A stretch of 64,000 nt of DNA from Neoarius graeffei (GCF_027579695.1 NC_083587.1:41235732-41299731); one strand, 5' to 3'; numbered from the stretch's first letter, positions 23,698-35,725 are shown. Program-made: numbers and translations. The notes: generated by a model from the letters alone, not told the origin.

Positions 23698-24845
23698 ACT
23701 TCTAAATGCAGAAGGGAAAAATGGGGGGAAAAACATTTGGTGGGACTCTGTGTCAAATGTAGAGGTCAAAAACCATATGGTATGCTCACTTCATTTCCAT
23801 GAAGGTAAGAATTAAAAATAATTTCACAACTACAGCAAGGTGCTCATTCTTATCCAGTGAAGTGAACATGAGCAACACAGCGGCTCAGCAGAGTCTCACC
23901 TTCACTGGGACTTGGTGCATTTACATTCAGGGATCCTTCGGGGTATGTTATGCACGTGCTTGAGACCCAGTCATTATGGGAAACACCTGATGCTGATTTG
24001 AGCGCAATCAACACGTGCATGTAAGGACACAGAGGCTTTTCAAAGTGTTATCACAGTCACATTTGTTTCTAGCCATGTTTATGACTTTGGTTTCATTTGT
24101 GTTTTGTTTTTGTAAATATTATGCCTACTAAAACACGCTTCCTATACTTAGATCCATCTATCATGGCATACCTGACAGGATACTTCAAAGTTTCTGTGAA
24201 AACAGCATCCTTATATATGTGTGCTGATTGCGCTCAAATCACATGACAGTGCAAAGGCTCTATATTCTACTTTTCACAAGGTTTTCAGTGGTATTGCAAA
24301 CAAACATGAGATTTATTTTTGCTGAGCAGCCACTTGTACGCATAAAGGCAAGTGGTTCCCGGCGCTCTCCAGATTTTATGCATTTTTCACACAACCCATG
24401 CAGTATCGTTTATCAACTTTTTTCATATTTTTCCAAATCAAAATGTCTAAGAAGCCACAGAAAACAAAGTACACCACATTGGAAGTCCTGTAAGAGATTT
24501 GTAGGACATGTCGAAATTAGTGATTATTCCAACAGCACTGTCACCTTTGGCACTGTAAAACCATAGCACTCATGCACCCCAGAAACATTCTTTGGTGTAC
24601 AATTTTTCATGCTGTTATACTGTTTTTGACTGTTTTTTGAATTTACTTTTACTTCAGAATTGTTACATTACTACCACTACTACCATATCATCATCCATGT
24701 CATTACTGATGATTGGAGCTTCCTCTGGGATGGCGCATCTCTCGTCTGGCCTCCCAGTGAGCCAAGAGGTTAAATTCTGATGGCTCCTTGCCTGCCTTAA
24801 TCTTTGCAGTCCACAATGGTTTGTCAGTGGCTACAGAGTGCTAAT
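23698..24845. other. No gene seen
   Basis: The 112-residue frame at 24228 shows no known motif. Nothing else is supported. Confidence 0.35.
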
Positions 24846-25165
24846 TCTCACCGAAGGCCTTCAGGTCTTCCTTGACACAGTCTTTCCATCTTTTTTTGGG
24901 GTGGCCTCTTGGTCTTACTCCATGTGCCAGCTCACCAAACAGCAGCTGTTTTGGCATACGAGAGTCATCCATCCTACAGACGTGGCCCAGCCATCGAAGT
25001 ATCATATTGCTTCATATGATAGTCTCAATAGTTGTAGAGCCAACACATCTGAGCACTTCTATGTTGGTAACATGCTGCCACCACTTGATGTTGAGAAGGT
25101 GGCGCAGCAAACGTTGATGGAAGACCTCGAGAAGCTGTGTTTGCCAGATTGTTCTTTGCACTCCC
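24846..25165 (-). pseudogene. LINE RT C-terminal fragment
   Basis: The minus strand reads a non-LTR RT thumb/tail region with RHLLNIKWWQHVTN, LSYAKTAAVW and KTKRPPQKKMERL. These correspond to the 'G..W.DKVTN', 'R.P.QL..GEL' and 'RPRGRPKKRW' blocks of fish LINEs. It is short, frame-broken and 5'-truncated. Confidence 0.65.
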
Positions 25166-25640
25166 ATGCAAGGCTCTTCAGCACTCTTCATTGGGCTGAC
25201 CTTCCTGCCTTATCTCTGTCCTGCTAAATGCCTCAACCTTCTGTCCCTGACCACGAGTTCTGTCTCAGTATCCCCAGGTTTATATCTGCCTGTTCCCATG
25301 GCTGTTTGGCATTTTGCTGCTATTTCACAAAGCGAGTTTCACCTGTTTAACAAACTGAACTTTGCTGAAGTCTTCCTGTTACCCTTCATACCTGCCATTA
25401 TCTGCAATAAAGGTCATTTACCAACTCTACCTGTTGTGTTTTGTGCTGCAACTGGATTTGAACTCCACCCCTGGCATGGTTATTGTGTGGAGGGTGTTTT
25501 TTTTTTCTTTTTTTTTTTTTGGGGGGGGGGTGTCCAGTTTTCAGAGTTGCTGAATGCAAAAAGTGCCATCTTTGTGCCTGGGCCATTGCTATCATGGTGT
25601 TACGGTATATGCTGTCCAATCTAGAATATATTTGAGGTGA
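25166..25640. other. Possible degraded LTR end
   Basis: A CT-rich stretch with AATAAAGG near 25410 and a tail resembling the R-U5 part of fish gypsy LTRs. There is no matching partner. A T-run followed by a G-run lies at 25497-25530. Weak call. Confidence 0.25.
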
Positions 25641-25889
25641 GGATTAAAAAAAACTGTAATTGCTCCTTTGGTTTATCACAATGTACTCAAGCATAGTAAG
25701 TCACAATGTTACTGACACTGGAAATATATCCTCTGAGGTCTTATGTATTCATAGAAACCAAAATTATATATGTAGACCTGATAATTCTGGAACTATTCTT
25801 TATGAATTCTGGGTGTGTCTGCCTAGGTGAGCCACATCTCCCAGCACCCAAGGCCTTGAGGTTTTTTAAAAAACAAACCAAAAAAAACC

Positions 25890-26226
25890 CCTCACCTTGA
25901 CCCCTGTCAGCTGTCAAACATAGGTTAATATCAAACCTCCCATTTATCTCCAACATATTAGAAAATCCTAGAAGAAATTGTAGCACAGCAGTTGTACTTG
26001 CATTTTAATAGGAATAACATCCATGAAGTGTATCAGTCAGGGTTTAGGCTTTATCACACTGGTTAAAGTGGTAAATGACCTACTGTTGGCCTCTGATCAG
26101 GGTTCTGTCTCTTTGTATGAGGGTAAAGCAACATAACCAGCTTTTCAAACCATTGATTGTATTATTCTCCTTGATAGACTAGAATATGTTCTAGTTAAGG
26201 AGACTGCTCTCTCCTGGCTCAGGTCT
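25890..26226 (+). pseudogene. L2 LINE RT fragment
   Basis: Contains RLISNLPFISNILE, then a region matching the QSGFR...TETALVKVVNDLL part of L2 RT, with several frame changes. It stops at a different repeat beginning at 26227. Confidence 0.6.
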
Positions 26227-26424
26227 TAATTATCCCCCACCCAAACAAAGTTTGGTGGGGGATATAGAAATGGGTTCCGTCTGGCTGTCCGTCCAGTCAC
26301 GTTTTTATTTCCGGGCCATATCTTTAAAACTACTGAAGATATCTTCATGAAACTTCGTATACATATCAAGCAACATGTGAACTGGTGCCTTTTGCCATTT
26401 TGGATTGACACCTTCAAGCTTAAC
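26227..26424. repeat. Interspersed repeat of unknown family
   Basis: Contains GGTGGGGGATATAGAAATGG followed by CCGTCTGGCTGTCCGTCCAG. I recognise the phrase as recurring in fish genomes but cannot assign a class. Confidence 0.4.
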
Positions 26425-26793
26425 TACAGTGGCGCTTGAAAGTTTGTGAACCCTTTAGAATTTTCTTCATTTCTGCATAAATATGACTGAAAGCATCATC
26501 AGATTTTCACACAAGTCCGAAAAGTAGACAAAGAGAACCCAGTTAAACAAATGAGACAAAAATATTATACTTGGTTGTTTATTAATTGAGGAAAATGATC
26601 TAATATTACATATCTGTGAGTGGCCAAAGTATGTGAACCTCTAGGATTAGCAGTTAATTTGAAGGTGAAATTAGAGTCAGGTGTTCTCAGTCAATAGGAT
26701 GGCAATCAGGTGTGAGTGGACACCATGTTTTATTTAAAGAACAGGGATCTATCAAAGTCTGATCTTCACAAAATATGTTTGTGGAAGTGTATC

Positions 26794-28437
26794 ATGGCAT
26801 GAACAAAGGAGATTTCTGAAAACCTCAGAAAAAGCATTGTTGATGCTCATCAGGCTGGAAAACATTACAAAACCATCTCTAAAGAGTTTGGACTCCACCA
26901 ATCTACAGTCAGACAGATTGTGTACAAATGGAGGAAATTCAAGACCATTGTTACCCTCCCCAGGAGTGGTCAACGAACAAAGATCATTCCAAGAGCAAGG
27001 CGTGTAATAGTCGGCGAGGTCACAAAGGACCCCAGAGTAACTTCTAAGCAACTGAAGGCCTCTCTCACATTGACTAATGTTAATGTTCATGAGTGCACCA
27101 TGAGGAGAACACTGAACAACAATGGTGTGCATGGCAGGGTTGCAAGGAGAAAGCCACTGTTCTCCAAAACCCCCATTGCTGCTCATCTGCAGTTTGCTAA
27201 AGATCATGTGGACAAGCCAGAAGGCTATTGGAAAAATGTTTTATGGATGGATGAGACCAAAATAGAACATGTTGGTTTAAATGAGAAGCATTATGTTTGG
27301 AGAATGGAAAACACTGCATTCCAGCATAAGAACCTTATCCCATCTGTGAAACGTGGTGGTGATAGTATCATGGTTTGGGCCTGTTTTGCTGCATCTGGGC
27401 CAGGACGGCTTGCCATCATTGATGGAACAATGAATTCTGAATTATACCAGTGAATTTTAAAGGAAAATGTCAGGACATCTCTCCATGAACTGAATCTCAA
27501 GAGAAGGTGGGTCATGCAGCAAGACAACAACCCTAAGCACACAAGTCATTCTACCAAAGAATGGTTAAAGAAGAATAAAGTTCATGTTTTGGAATAGCCA
27601 AGTCAAAGTCCTGACCTTAATCCAATCGAAATGTTGTGGAAGGACCTGAAGCGAGCAGTTCATGTGAGGAAACCCACCAATATCCCAGAGTTGAAGCTGT
27701 TATCCATGGAGGAATGGGCTAAAATTTCTCCAAGCCAGTGTGCAGGACTGATAAATGGCTACTGGAAATGTTTAGCAGTTATTGCTGCACCAGGGGGTCA
27801 CACCAGATAGGGCATACCTAACAACCTGTGTTTTCTCTCTCTCCCTCCCTCCCCCCCACCCAATCTGTCCCTCTGAGTTACATGTTGGTCCTGAGATTGA
27901 GATGCTGACCTTTTCTGCCCCTCAGACCTGCTTGATCCATCCTGGTGCCCTGTGTCTGGTTGGAGTTTTATCGCATCGCTCCTGTGGAGGATGGCCCCAT
28001 GAGGACAGTTGAAAGTTACACCTGGAGGACGCTCTGGACTCTTACAGTAATGCTTTTATGGCTGAGGACTACAGTTGACTTGTTAACTTTAGGACTGCAG
28101 TTGTCATGAACAGTTTTGCACTCAAGTTTCCATCAATGAAGAGTTACAACATCAACGAAACTGTCTTCACGTTAAAACTGTTAATGTTATAGTCATGCTG
28201 TCTGTTGTTGCCCAAATGTGGATGGGTTCCCTTTTGAGTCTGGTTCCTCTCGAGGTTTCTTCCTCATGTCGTCTGAGGGAGTTTTTCCTTGTCACCATCG
28301 CCACAGGCTTGCTCACTGGGGATAGATTAGGGACAAAATTAGCTCATGTTTTAAGTCGTTCAAATTCTGTAAAGCTGCTTTGCGACAATGTTTATTGTTA
28401 AAAGCGCTATACAAATAAACTTGACACCAGATGCTGA
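26794..28437 (+). pseudogene. Tc1-like transposase, family B copy 2 (broken)
   Basis: The third codon is TGA (26800-26802) instead of Arg. Further stops are the TGA at the end of the 26920-27453 frame and a TAG near 27594. The LINE insertion separates the last codons. WMDETK replaces WTDETK, and QQDNNPKH and PDLNPIE remain. Confidence 0.9.
27809..28423 (+). mobile_element. 5'-truncated L2 LINE (3' UTR only)
   Basis: A 615-bp piece with the fish L2 3' UTR phrases CTGAGGGAGTTTTTCCTTG and AAAGCGCTATACAAATAAA. It is flanked by 9-bp copies of ACACCAGAT at 27800-27808 and 28424-28432. It is the same family as the minus-strand L2 at 31812-37350. It shows canonical target-primed integration. Confidence 0.9.
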
Positions 28438-28646
28438 AAGCAAAGGTTCACATACTTTTGCCACTCACAGATATGTAATATTGCATCATTTTCCTCAATA
28501 AATAAATGACCAAGTATAATATTTTTGTCTCATTTGTTTAACTGGGTTCTCTTTATCTACTTTTAGGACTTGTGTGAAAATCTGATGATGCTTTAGATCA
28601 TATTTATGCAGAATTATAGAAAATTCTAAAGGGTTCACAAACTTCA

Positions 28647-29121
28647 AAGACTGAAACCCTCAGTAATAGCCAAGTCAATCACCTGACCTGAATCCAGTTG
28701 AGCATGCATTGCATTTACTGTTGGTAAAACTGACAGCAAAATGCTCCAAGAATAAGCAGGAACTGAAGACAGCTGCAGTAAAGACCAGGCAGAACATCAC
28801 CAGGGAAGAAACCCAGTATCTGGATGCTCTGGAAGGGTTCCAGATTTCAGGTAGTGATTGAGTGCAAAGGATTTGCAACCAGGAGTTACAAATGACAATT
28901 TATGATTTGTTTGTTTGTTCAATTACATTTTGTCCCTGAAGGGGGGTCAGAAACTATTCCCACAGCATCCACCTGATGTTTGAGTACCCTTAAATAAAAG
29001 CTGCAAGTCTGCATTTGGAGGGCATATTCATTATTTAATTTCAACTCTAATATACTGTAATAGACAGCTAACATAATAATACCTGTGTCAATATCCAAAT
29101 ATTTAATGTATCTGACTGAAT
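28647..29121 (+). mobile_element. 3' half of another Tc1-like family
   Basis: Begins in the transposase C-terminus (PDLNPVEHA-like) and ends in CCAAATATTTA...GACTG, resembling the inverted repeat of a teleost Tc1-like family. The 5' half is missing at the junction with family B copy 2. Confidence 0.6.
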
Positions 29122-29323
29122 ATTTGGCCTGTAATAAGTCTATACAGTGGTGCTTGAAAGTTTGTGAACCCTTTTGAATTTTCTATATTTCTGCATAAAT
29201 ATGACCTAAAACATCATCAGATTTTCACACAGCTCCTACAAGTAGATAAAGAGAACCCAGATAAACAAATGAGTGAAAAATATTCTACTTGGTCATTTAT
29301 TTATTGAGAAAAATGATCCAATA

Positions 29324-29685
29324 GTAGGGGTGGCACGGTGGTGTAGTGGTTAGCACTGCCACCTCACAGCAAGAAGGTCCTGGGTTCGAGCCCAGCGGCC
29401 GGTGAGGGCCTTTCTGTGTGGAGTCTGCATGTTATCCCTGTGTCTGCATGGGTTTCCTCTGGATGCTCCGGTTTCCTCCACAGTCCAAGGACATGCAGGT
29501 TAGGCTAATTGGCGGCTCTAAATTGACCATAGGTGTGAATGTGAATGGTTGTTTGTGTCAGCCCTGTGATAACCTGGCAACTTGTCCAGGGGGTACCCCG
29601 CCTCTTGCCCATAGTAAGCTGAGATAGGCTCCAGCTTGCCTGGGACCCTGTAGAACAGGATAATCGGCTATGGATGGGTGAATGG
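29324..29685 (+). repeat. tRNA-derived SINE, copy 3
   Basis: Full-length relative of 10979-11349. It is flanked by 11-bp copies of ATGATCCAATA at 29313-29323 and 29686-29696, both part of the Tc1 inverted repeat. Confidence 0.92.
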
Positions 29686-29738
29686 ATGATCCAATATTAC
29701 ACATCTGTGAGTGGCAAAAGTATGTGAACCTTTGGCTT

Positions 29739-30762
29739 TCAGTATCTGGTGTGACCCCTTTGTGCAGCAATAACTGCAACTAAACATTTCCTGTGACAGT
29801 TGATCAGTCCTGTGCACCAGCTTGGAGGAATTTTAATCCATTCCTCCATACAGAACAGCTTCAACTCCAGGATGTTAATTGGTTTCCTCACATGAACTGC
29901 TTGCTTCAGGTCTTTCCACAACATTTCTATTGGATTAAGGTCAGGACTTTGACTTGGCCATTCCAAAACATTAACTTTATTCTTCTTTAACCATTCTTTG
30001 GGAGAACAACTTGCGTGCTTAGGGTCGTTGTCTTGCTGCATGACCCACCTTCTCTTGAGATTCAGTTCATGGACAGATGTCCTGACATTTTCTTTTAGAA
30101 TTTGCTGGTATAATTCAGAATTCATTGTTCCATCAATGATGGCAAGCCGTCCTGGCCCAGATGGAGCAAAACAGGCCCAAATCATGATACTACCACCACC
30201 ATGTTTCACAGATGGGATAAGGTTCTTGTGTTGGAATGCAGTGTTTTCCTTTCTTGAAACATAACACTTTTCATTTAAACCAAAAAGTTCTATTTTGGTC
30301 TCATATGTCCACAAAGCGTTTTTCCAATAGCCTTCTGGCTTGTCCACATGATCTTTAGCAAACTGCAGATGAGCAGCAATGTTCTTTTTGGAGAGCAGTG
30401 GCTTTCTCCTTGCAACCCTGCCATGCACACCATTGTTGTTCAGTGTTCTCCTCATGGTGGACTCATGAAAATTTAACATTAGCCAATGTGAGAGAGGCCT
30501 TCAGTTGCTTAGAAGTTACCCTGGGGTCCTTTGTGACCTCACCAACTATTACACACCTTGCTCTTGGAGTGATCTTTGTTGGTCGACCACTCCTGGGGAG
30601 GGTAACAATGGTCTTGAATTTCCTCCATTTGGACACAATCTGCCTGACTGTAGATTGGTGGAGTCCAAACTATTTAGAGAAGTTTTTTTAACCTTTTCCA
30701 GCCTGATGAGCATCAACAACGCTTTTTCTGATGTCCTCAGTCATCTCCTTTGTTCGTGCCAT
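29739..30762 (-). pseudogene. Tc1-like transposase, family B copy 3 (broken)
   Basis: MARTKE start codon at 30762 and final TGA at 29739-29741. The 246-residue frame 30479-29739 keeps WTYETK (first Asp changed to Tyr), QQDNDPKH and SPDLNPIE. A frameshift near 30480 separates the DNA-binding half. The changed first catalytic residue and the shift make it inactive. Confidence 0.92.
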
Positions 30763-31208
30763 GATACACTTCCACAAACGTGTTGTGAAGATCAGACTTT
30801 GATAGATCCCTGTTCTTTAAATAAAACAGGGCTCACACTCACACCTGATTGTCATCCCATTGATTGAAAACACCTGACTCTAATTTCACCTTCAAAGTAA
30901 CTGCTAATTCTAGAGGTTCACATACTTTTGCCACTCACAAATATGTAATTTTGAATCATTTTCCTCAATAAATAAATGACCAAGTACAATATTTTTGTCT
31001 CATTTGTTTAACTGGGTTCTCTTGATCTACTTTTAGGATTTGTATGAAAATCTGACGATGTTTTAGGTCATATTTATGCAGAAATATAGAAAATTCAAAA
31101 GGGTACACAAACTTTCAAGCACCCCTGTAGCTACATAACAATGTGAGAGAGTCAGTGAGGGTACAGAAGTCAAAGTATCAGCCAATCATGGACACTTGAA
31201 TCTACAAT

Positions 31209-31237
31209 CATACATACATACATACATACATACATAC
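31209..31237. repeat. (CATA)n microsatellite
   Basis: Seven tandem tetranucleotides. Confidence 0.9.
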
Positions 31238-31454
31238 TAATTATCCCATATAATTAATGACACCAAGTTCTTAAAACATTAATAGTAATGATGACCTTTA
31301 TGTAACTCATTCTGGGGTAGCTCAAAACTCCACCAGAGTTTTCCCTGATTCCCTTTAGTTCCCAACAAGTCAGTCAGTGATGTGTTAAATATAGGCCTAC
31401 ATTTCATTCACCAACATCTTTCCACCTAAAGCACAAGCATGATGATCTTTTGAC

Positions 31455-31770
31455 TTCAGTTCAGCCTTCAACACGAACATCCTCGAGCTGCTGGACCAAA
31501 AAAAAAAAAAATTCTCGTTAATCTGCCAGTGGATCACAGTCTTCCTGCCAGACAGAGAGTAATATGGCTTGGCACATGCACATCAGATACTGTAACTCTC
31601 AGCACTGGTGCACTTCAAGGATATGTGTTCTCCCTCCTTCTCTTCTCCCTAAATATGAATTACCCTCATTCATGACCCTCTTCTCCATCAATAACTGCAC
31701 CTCTGACATCAAGTTCTTCAAGTTTGTGGATGACACCACTCTTGTACTGTATTCTCATATCCAACAGTGA
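31455..31770 (+). pseudogene. LINE RT fragment with motif A and a YADD-like box
   Basis: Reads DFSSAFNT (motif A), then LSTGALQGYVFSLLLFSLN and FKFVDDTTLV (motif C) near 31715-31745. An A-run and a frame change at about 31500 break it. It is not the same family as the adjacent L2 copy. Confidence 0.7.
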
Positions 31771-32531
31771 TGTTTCCATATACAGATGTGAAATGGAGTA
31801 AGTAATCGTCGTCAATTACCTTTTATTTGCATAGCATTTTTAACAACTGACATTTTCACAAAGCAGCATTACAGAAATACATAAATTACAGATATAAATT
31901 TTTAATTTACAAATTTATCCCTAAAGAGCAGGCCAGAGAAAATGGTGGCAAGAAAATACTCCCAGAGATGACATGAGGAAGGACAATGTACATTGTGTGT
32001 AGAGTGCAAGCAGGGGCTCCGGCAAGACTACTTTTGACAGCATAACTAAAAGGGAGAGCCAGAAGGCAAAGCAGTCATGAGGGCACCCTGAGACATAAAG
32101 CAGCCAGCCATTTTGCTGTCAACAAACCTGATTTCAATTTGTGAGGGGGGACAGCATCCAAACATCCCAGCTCACCAAAATATTCTATGCCTGTGAACTC
32201 TCCAGATCTGCTCCTTTACCTCAGAAAAATATATTAACAAAAGACTTGACTAGGCCGTAAGGTGAACCCCGAAAAGTCTTTCAGAAACAAGATTCCGCTC
32301 CGACGTCTCCGAACTACATAATATCCAATTCTTAAAAATGGACGTATTATGAAATGATGTCATCAAAAAGTTCTCACCTTGTAATGCTGTCAATTTTTCG
32401 CACGAAGGCTTGAAAAAGCGAGCTAATGTCATCGGCGTGGAATGATATTTTGGCACCGCGGAATAAGATTTCGCTACAGAACAGGTTCCACGGTTGCTGA
32501 CGTAGCCCCATTTCGTAAACAAGAGACCAAC

Positions 32532-33538
32532 ATGGCAGCCGCCACAGCCTCGTCTAGCAGCAGTGGAAAGTTTGGAAATAACAGCAAAAAGGAGAAAACT
32601 TCTTGCACGTAAGCAGTGCTATATGCATATAGCTTCTGTGAAGCACGGAGTGACCCAGGAATTTACCTTCAAACGGTGGAATACATACCGGGACAGTATC
32701 CGACAGTGACTGCAGTTGAGCGGTGAGAACAGGAGAGTAGCCGAAAACTACAAACACTGTTTAGATTTAGAGTTTGACAAGATACCCGAGGATGCTGCCT
32801 TCCACCCTGCATGTTACCGCAGGTTTACAGACAAACTTGCTATTGAACGAGCGGGAAAGCGTATGGTGCGCGAGAAAGAAGGGGAAGATGAAACTCAAGA
32901 CGCCGCAAGACCCCCCGAAGCTGCCCCCCCCCTCCGAAGCTGGCCCCTCAACATCGGGCAGCACTAAGAGTCTTAGATCCAGGTCAGCACTGCCTATGTC
33001 CAGCTCAGGTCCCGTCCTTCCTGCCCTGTGCATTATATGTAAAAAAGAACAACTCAAATTCGTCTTAAAGGGAGGCAAACGACAAAGGGAAGCCCTTTCA
33101 AAAGCTGAGACCTTAACAGCAGGTAAGCAAACCCACCCACACACACACACTCACACAAAGGGTCACAATCACTGATCAACCCCCCTGCCCCCACACACAC
33201 AAAGGGTCACTATCACTGATGACTATCTACAGTGCTATCTCCCTCTGCAAGTGTGTTTGCATGCATGGATGTTATGTTTCAATGTTTGTATGCATGTAAC
33301 ATATGTGTGCCTTTATGTGAATATGCTACTGGCAAACTTAAATTCCTATGTGGTAATAAGCATGTCTTTCTGTCTGGCAAGGCGAGTTGCAGACTGCTGT
33401 TGAGACTAAAGATGACCACAGTATTCTGGTACACATTAAGGACAAAGACTGTGTGGCTCTGGAGGTGCAGTACCACAAGAGCTGCTACCAGCAGTACACC
33501 AGATTTCTGAATGAGCCTGCTAGACAAGAGAAGGACAA
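32532..33538 (+). pseudogene. Cysteine-rich zinc-binding-like protein, N-terminal exons (broken)
   Basis: The protein starts MAAATASSSSSGKFG at 32532. A CTFCEARSDPGIYLQ block follows if the 24 bases 32609-32632 (GT...AG) are skipped. After a frame change near 32718 it continues with HPACYRRFTDKLAIERA, and after another in the C-run near 32920 with LPALCIICKKEQLKFV and LSKAETLTAG. A splice donor at 33123 (phase 1) joins the acceptor at 33382, giving ELQTAVETKDDHSILVHI and YHKSCYQQYTRFLNE, then a donor at 33539. The repeated CxxC and HxxC pairs suggest zinc binding. Similar proteins of unknown function recur in fish, from memory. Two frameshifts argue for a decayed copy. Confidence 0.7.
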
Positions 33539-33618
33539 GTAAGCCATGTACTAACTTCTCATACATGACCATAGAATGCTACTTGCTACTGTTCAATGTG
33601 AAGACAATTAGTCACAGC

Positions 33619-33620
<2 letters not shown>

Positions 33621-33681
<61 letters not shown>
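33621..33681. repeat. (TG)n microsatellite
   Basis: About 30 dinucleotides, in the intron after 33538. Confidence 0.95.
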
Positions 33682-33684
<3 letters not shown>

Positions 33685-35105
33685 CTCTCTTTCTCTGTCA
33701 CTGACACCTAGGTCATTGCCTGGATGCTGACCCCTGCCTTTTTGCACCGTGCCACAGGACTTTTATATATTTTTATATATATATTTTTTGTGTATATATA
33801 AATTTGCATTTGTAATATGTATATATCACTGTTTTGTTGTTTACATTTTCTATTAAAGTTTGCAATTTGCCACATAGTTCTGTTGTATGATGACTCAGTC
33901 TTGCATCTTCTTTGTTGCCGCTGCTGCAGGTGCATAGTGCTGCCTAGTGCGTTTACCTACCTCTACTGTGCCGCTGCATAGGTAGTGAATACTTGAATCC
34001 CTGCCATTGTGCCTCTGAACTGAGCAATAGAACTGCAATATTATATATAGGTTGTATTATTATTATTATTATTATTATTATTGTGTATTATTATTCCTAT
34101 GGACTCTTCTCCTTCCTGCACAATTTCTTAAATCTTGATCTGAAATCACACGCATTGCCTATATATTATATATGCCATTTTATGGCTAATCCATGGTGTG
34201 TATAGCCCACAATGACGAGTCAATACTCCATTCCATTACTGCCTGTGTAACATTGTAGGTCTGTTTTTCAAGCAAATTGTTTTATGGTTGATCAGTACTT
34301 TATAGTTAATAACCTAAGAGAATGAATACATGAATGGTCCTAGTCATAGACCATTACACCATATTTTATACTATAATAATGGTGATAATAAAAATTATTT
34401 TTATTCTAATAATAATATAAACACTTCAATATACCACATATATGCAATATTGTCTTAGTGATGTATTTAAAGCACTATTTAGGACTTGGAAGACATTTCA
34501 CCCACTTTGGAGGGTGTTTGAGACTTTTTCTACTAATGTGACTGTAATTACGCAAGCTGTCAGCTGATCTGTGGTCAAAAATCGGCAACGCGATTGGGCC
34601 AGACCGGTCACGTGATGTCCCGACACGTCATTTTTAGAGGAAAATAGTTCGCCACGCGATCGCTCGGTGCGAGGAATTGACAGGATTATAAGGTGAGAAC
34701 TTTTTTCGCCACACTTTCTAGTACTCATTCTTAGTTTTAAAATAAATATTTTGTAGTTCAGAGACGTCGGAGCGAGATGAAACGAAAACGGGGTTCACCT
34801 TATGGCCTAGACTAAACAAATATGATTTCAGTCTAGGCCTAAACGCTGAGACCATGCCTGAGTGCCAAACACTAATTGAAAGGCTGTTCCATAACTGGGA
34901 TGCTTTGTAAGAGGAAGATCTGCCCCTTGCTGTACTCTGCATTCAGTAGTGAAGGGTACAGCAATGAGCAGACCTTCCTCTTACAAAGCCTTACAATTAT
35001 GGATCAGTCTTCCAATTAGTGTACATGAGGTACCAACAAGTAGCTTGCACCTTTTGATCAAAGTAGGTCTTTCAAATCATAAAAGACCAGAATTTCTGCA
35101 GCTTC

Positions 35106-35421
35106 AGCACGAGACCATTCAGTGCTTTATAGGCCAATAGTAGTATTTTATCATCAATGTGAAATTTGATTGGGTGCTAATACAGCAGCAAGAGCTTTTA
35201 CTAGAACCAGGCGATATGACTACATAATCCCTATCTTATTCACATTACATTAGCATCCAATCAAATTTCACATTGCATTAGCACAAGACCATTCAGTGCT
35301 TTATAGGCCAATAGTAGTATTTTATCATCAATGTGAAATTTGATTGGGTGCTAATGCAGTGTGGATAAGATAGGGGTGATGTGGTCATATCTTCTGGTTC
35401 TAGTAAAAGCTCTTGCTGCTG
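35106..35421. repeat. Inverted duplication within the L2 copy
   Basis: The block 35106-35181 is repeated directly at 35281-35355. The segment between, 35182-35275, is the reverse complement of 35329-35421. The arrangement is A, inverted B, A, B. Confidence 0.9.
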
Positions 35422-35544
35422 TATTCTGGACTAAGTGGAGCTTGTTTATGCACCTACTGGAACATCCAGACAGTAAGGCATTACAAAAATCCAATCTTGA
35501 GATAACAAAAGCATGAATTATTTTCCTTCATTGTGTATCCATGG

Positions 35545-35725
35545 CCCACTTTTCTGTCTGGGTCTTAGGGGAAGCTGGAGCCAATCCCAACTGACTTTGG
35601 GTGAGACATCAGGTACCTTGGCAGTTTGCCAATTTATCACAGGACTAAGACAGAGATTAACAACCATTCAAACTCACAATCACACTTATGAACAATTTAG
35701 AGTAGCCAGTTTATCTAATTCACAT
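35545..35725 (-). repeat. Degenerate SINE piece
   Basis: The reverse complement resembles the body and tail of the tRNA-derived SINEs (GCTGGAGCC...CAACTGAC). It is strongly diverged, with the head missing. Confidence 0.6.

Larger units (their letters stand above)
26427..28646 (+). mobile_element. Tc1-like transposon, family B copy 2, interrupted by an L2 tail
   Basis: Starts CAGTGGCGCTTGAAAGTTTG after TA at 26425-26426. The 3' inverted repeat ends early at about 28646 and lacks the last bases and TA, so the right end is damaged. A 615-bp LINE 3' end is inserted at 27809-28423. Confidence 0.9.
29145..31127 (-). mobile_element. Tc1-like transposon, family B copy 3, carrying a SINE
   Basis: TA at 29143-29144 and 31128-31129. 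The ends match family B. The transposase reads on the minus strand. A SINE (29324-29685) has inserted in the left inverted repeat. Confidence 0.95.
32251..34809. mobile_element. DNA transposon with a cysteine-rich multi-exon gene, family unassigned
   Basis: Inverted ends begin TAGGCCRTAAGGTGAACCCC. A second block, CGCTCCGACGTCTC, is conserved inside both ends (32307-32330 and 34755-34785). GAC is duplicated at 32248-32250 and 34810-34812; the duplication could also be read as GACTA with unequal tips. It lies inside an L2 copy whose sequence rejoins exactly once the 2559 bp are removed. The cargo is the broken gene at 32532-33538. No recognised DDE transposase is present, so this is probably an internally deleted copy. 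Confidence 0.75.

Noticed and set aside
33511..33711. Open frames rich in Val-Cys or His-Thr across (TG)n tracts, also at 38593-38932 and 48321-48572
   Set aside because: They arise from dinucleotide repeats and have no motif outside them.
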